This document shows, in pieces, positions 62,167 through 64,000 of a stretch of DNA of 64,000 bases. The position numbers were made by a program, and so were the translations under genes. The DNA is from Sporosarcina sp. P32b (lineage in GTDB: Bacteria; Bacillota; Bacilli; Bacillales_A; Planococcaceae). Where the stretch lies: NCBI RefSeq assembly GCF_002743335.1, contig NZ_PDZB01000002.1, positions 40,205 to 104,204 of the forward strand, given 5' to 3'. The notes below the pieces were generated by a model. The model had not been told where the DNA came from. It worked only from the letters and a program-made list of their open reading frames with translations, and ran no database searches. Each line of letters starts with the position of its first letter. Position 1 is the stretch's first letter.

Positions 62167-62942
62167 ACGTGATTATTACGACAGCAGGACGCCCAGATGA
62201 ACAGTCCACTGTACTGATGCATCAAGCAGCGGACGCGTTACAGGCACCTGTCGTCGAACGGAAAAAGCGGTCTATCCCTACACTCCAAGACATCTATCAA
62301 GCGGATGTCTTAGTGGCGGGGAAGGACCGCTATTCGTTTTACAAAAAAGACGGTACCGAACCGTTCTTCTTTCATCCGAACTCTGCCACCTATCGCCTGA
62401 AACGTATTCTAAAAGGCGAAGCAGATCCACTCGTGGTGGCGGCTGATCTAAAGCTAGGAGACTCTTTCCTCGACTGTACGCTCGGTCTAGGCTCCGATGC
62501 GATTATTGCAGCGAGTGCTGTGGGAGAACAAGGATCAGTTGAAGGGATCGAAGCGGACCCAATCATCGCGTTTCTCACCCAAGTCGGATTGCACAATTTT
62601 CCGATCGACTTTCCACTACTACAAGAAGCGATGAGACGGATCCAAGTCATTCATGCGGAAGCTGTAGAGTTCTTGAAAACTTGCGAAGCGAACTCACGCG
62701 ACGTCGTATTCCTCGACCCGATGTTCACGACACCGATTGAAGAGTCTTCCAATTTTGAAGTGCTACGGGAAATTGGCGTGACGGATACTGTCACTGAACA
62801 ATGGGTTACAGAAGCTTTGCGCGTATGTAGACGACGAGTCGTACTGAAAGATCACTACCAGTCACCGATGTTTGAACGCTTCGGCTTTATTCAGCAAATT
62901 CGCCCATATACGAAAGTACATTATGGTGTGTTGGAGAAATGA
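62163..62942 (+). CDS. ypiP: YpiP-like SAM-dependent methyltransferase
   Basis: A 259-residue RsmJ/YhiQ-related methyltransferase. SAM motif I is FLDCTLGLGSDAI, the acidic residue is in SVEGIEADP, and motif IV is VVFLDPMFTTP. It begins at GTG that overlaps the brxA stop by 4 nt, so translation is probably coupled. The target may be rRNA, by similarity to RsmJ (16S G1516), but this has not been shown for YpiP. A terminator follows at 62990. Confidence 0.9.
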   Translation: MNVIITTAGRPDEQSTVLMHQAADALQAPVVERKKRSIPTLQDIYQADVLVAGKDRYSFYKKDGTEPFFFHPNSATYRLKRILKGEADPLVVAADLKLGDSFLDCTLGLGSDAIIAASAVGEQGSVEGIEADPIIAFLTQVGLHNFPIDFPLLQEAMRRIQVIHAEAVEFLKTCEANSRDVVFLDPMFTTPIEESSNFEVLREIGVTDTVTEQWVTEALRVCRRRVVLKDHYQSPMFERFGFIQQIRPYTKVHYGVLEK

Positions 62943-62989
62943 AATGGGCTTTAGCGCGCTCTCATTTCTTTACGTAACGACTAACATAG

Positions 62990-63034
62990 AAAAAAGACTG
63001 TATAGCTTTTTATTAAGCCATACAGTCTTTTTGT
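62990..63034 (+). terminator. Rho-independent terminator
   Basis: AAAAAGACTGTAT pairs with ATACAGTCTTTTT around an imperfect loop, behind ypiP. Confidence 0.88.
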
Positions 63035-63088
63035 GTTTTTTACATAACGCCAGTCTGTTGCGTCTAAAGGGCGTTCTTCGCTTTTGAA

Positions 63089-63166
63089 TTAGTGCGTGAA
63101 ATTAAGGGAGCTCAAGTACAAAGTCAATACAAGCATACCAATACCTAGTAGAAAGTTAACATCCAT
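63089..63166 (-). CDS. 25-residue hydrophobic membrane peptide
   Basis: On the minus strand ATG 63166 has a very strong TAAAGGAGGT 7 nt upstream and a 25-codon frame ending TAA at 63089. The product is almost one membrane helix (VNFLLGIGMLVLTLYL) with a short polar end (SSLNFTH). The strong ribosome site makes real translation likely. No family recognised. It lies alone between ypiP and ypjP on the opposite strand. Confidence 0.6.
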   Translation of the reverse strand: MDVNFLLGIGMLVLTLYLSSLNFTH

Positions 63167-63357
63167 TGTTGCGACCTCCTTTATATGTAGCGCGTTAATT
63201 GAAATCCGCTTAACTTGCAATCAGAGAACATTTTGTGAATATTGATGATTGAAGTTTGACTTTATTGTACAATGAAATAGTAAAAGATGAAACCTTTTGT
63301 GACGCTTTTCGTATGAGTTATGTAGATGTATGACGGAATGTTGAAGGAGTGATGGAA

Positions 63358-63945
63358 ATGAAGCAATGGTTACAGCGGCTGATGATCGCATCTGTCGCCG
63401 TGTTGACACTGGGCGTCATTACACCCAATCATGAAATTTGGACAAACTTTACGGATAAGAATGAACCAAATGAATCTGGAACCCACGCAGAAGGCATGGA
63501 GTATTCCCTTGAACTGCAAGACAACCGAGATGACTTACTGACACTAGACAGCTACACTAGAGAACAACAATTGGTCGCACACGCGCGTCTATTAACGTAT
63601 GAAAAATTCGGACAGCGTATCGGCCCCGTAATCCAGAATGAATTCGATCACGAGATTTTCCCACGAATCGAAGCCGTGATCCAAACGACCGTACATAATG
63701 CAGCAGATCGCCGTCTCGCCATCACTGAGCAGCCTTCAGGCGATTATGCGGAAAAGATTTTTCACGTCTACGACAAGACAGCGAATGAAGATCTGATCAA
63801 ATTCCACGTTCGGACGGAAAAGCGACCGGTTGACGGCTACTTCTATAACTTCCATTACCATACAGCGGATGATGGATTTGTGGCGCACCATTCAGTTGGG
63901 GATATTTACTGGTCGAAGAACACACCCCCGAAATGGCTTTCGTAA
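63358..63945 (+). CDS. ypjP: YpjP family protein
   Basis: A 195-residue exported or membrane-anchored protein. A hydrophobic N-terminus (residues 7-22) is followed by an acidic spacer and the YpjP domain with YEKFGQRIGPVI, EIFPRIEAVI, EKIFHVYD and the highly conserved YFYNFHYHTADDGF...HHSVGDIYW end. GAAGGAG fits ATG 63358 best. Function unknown; the family is restricted to Bacillales. Confidence 0.9.
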   Translation: MKQWLQRLMIASVAVLTLGVITPNHEIWTNFTDKNEPNESGTHAEGMEYSLELQDNRDDLLTLDSYTREQQLVAHARLLTYEKFGQRIGPVIQNEFDHEIFPRIEAVIQTTVHNAADRRLAITEQPSGDYAEKIFHVYDKTANEDLIKFHVRTEKRPVDGYFYNFHYHTADDGFVAHHSVGDIYWSKNTPPKWLS

Positions 63946-63983
63946 GATGTTGAAGTTTTGTTTAGAGGAAATTGAATTGAATA

Positions 63984-64000
63984 AAAACCGTGTGAAACCA
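63984..64000 (+). repeat. Left arm of a second copy of the 3605 terminator (cut by window end)
   Basis: AAAACCGTGTGAAACCA is identical to 3605-3621. It lies 39 bp after ypjP and is presumably the start of that gene's terminator. Confidence 0.7.

Overview
The window looks like chromosome of a spore-forming, low-to-moderate GC member of the Bacillales, most likely Planococcaceae and close to Sporosarcina. The support is an alpha/beta-type small acid-soluble spore protein behind a good sigma-G promoter, bacillithiol-type thiol proteins (BrxA and BrxC), Bacillus-type gene pairs (yphP-ypiP, ypjP, yvgN, ynzC), strong AGGAGG-type ribosome binding sites with frequent GTG/TTG starts, and a urea transporter. 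The genus is an inference from gene content. No rRNA, tRNA, CRISPR array, insertion sequence or prophage was recognised.

Layout. 1-5 kb: end of a MATE pump, an Rrf2 regulator, a DHA2 drug exporter, an OsmC protein and a membrane-anchored thermonuclease. 5-9.2 kb: an M28 peptidase lipoprotein and a GMC oxidoreductase. 9.4-12.4 kb: peroxide and thiol defence (ohr, glutathione peroxidase, ohrR), an SdpR-like repressor, brxC and a frameshifted greA paralogue. 12.6-15.3 kb: a DUF1361 protein, an aldo/keto reductase, and a two-gene locus (two-helix membrane protein plus secreted Gly/Ala-rich two-cysteine peptide precursor) that looks like an undescribed bacteriocin/immunity pair. 15.5-17.8 kb: thiC under a TPP riboswitch, followed by a 55-residue Cys/His protein. 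18.3-23.8 kb: a Ca2+/cation antiporter, then a two-component system with YdhK- and CueP-type lipoproteins (probable copper stress module), then a YjdI-GNAT fusion. 23.9-29 kb: an ABC exporter and mixed small genes.

29.4-35.4 kb holds a urea transporter and a complete five-gene nickel/peptide-type ABC importer, which fits urease metabolism although no urease genes are present here. 35.5-38.9 kb holds an HxlR regulator divergent from an MFS-yvgN operon, plus an O-methyltransferase. 39-41.7 kb holds an Rrf2/luciferase-like monooxygenase pair behind a Fur-box-like palindrome, ynzC and hslO. 41.9-46.9 kb is an accessory-looking run of small membrane and unknown proteins interrupted by an Old Yellow Enzyme. 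47-57 kb holds an acyltransferase, a Lon-like protease, a cyclase, the spore protein, a YhgE/Pip protein, a secreted gamma-glutamyltranspeptidase with a cre site on its promoter, and a D,D-carboxypeptidase. 58-60.7 kb holds bioDA divergent from bioY around a BirA operator. The end carries an SDR, brxA-ypiP, a 25-residue membrane peptide and ypjP.

A recurring structural feature is a family of long, often two-tier hairpins with outer arms like ACCTGTGC/GCACAGGT and a run of T. They lie at gene ends throughout the window and appear to serve as the terminators of this genome. Stress defence (peroxide, electrophile, copper, bacillithiol) is the main functional theme.
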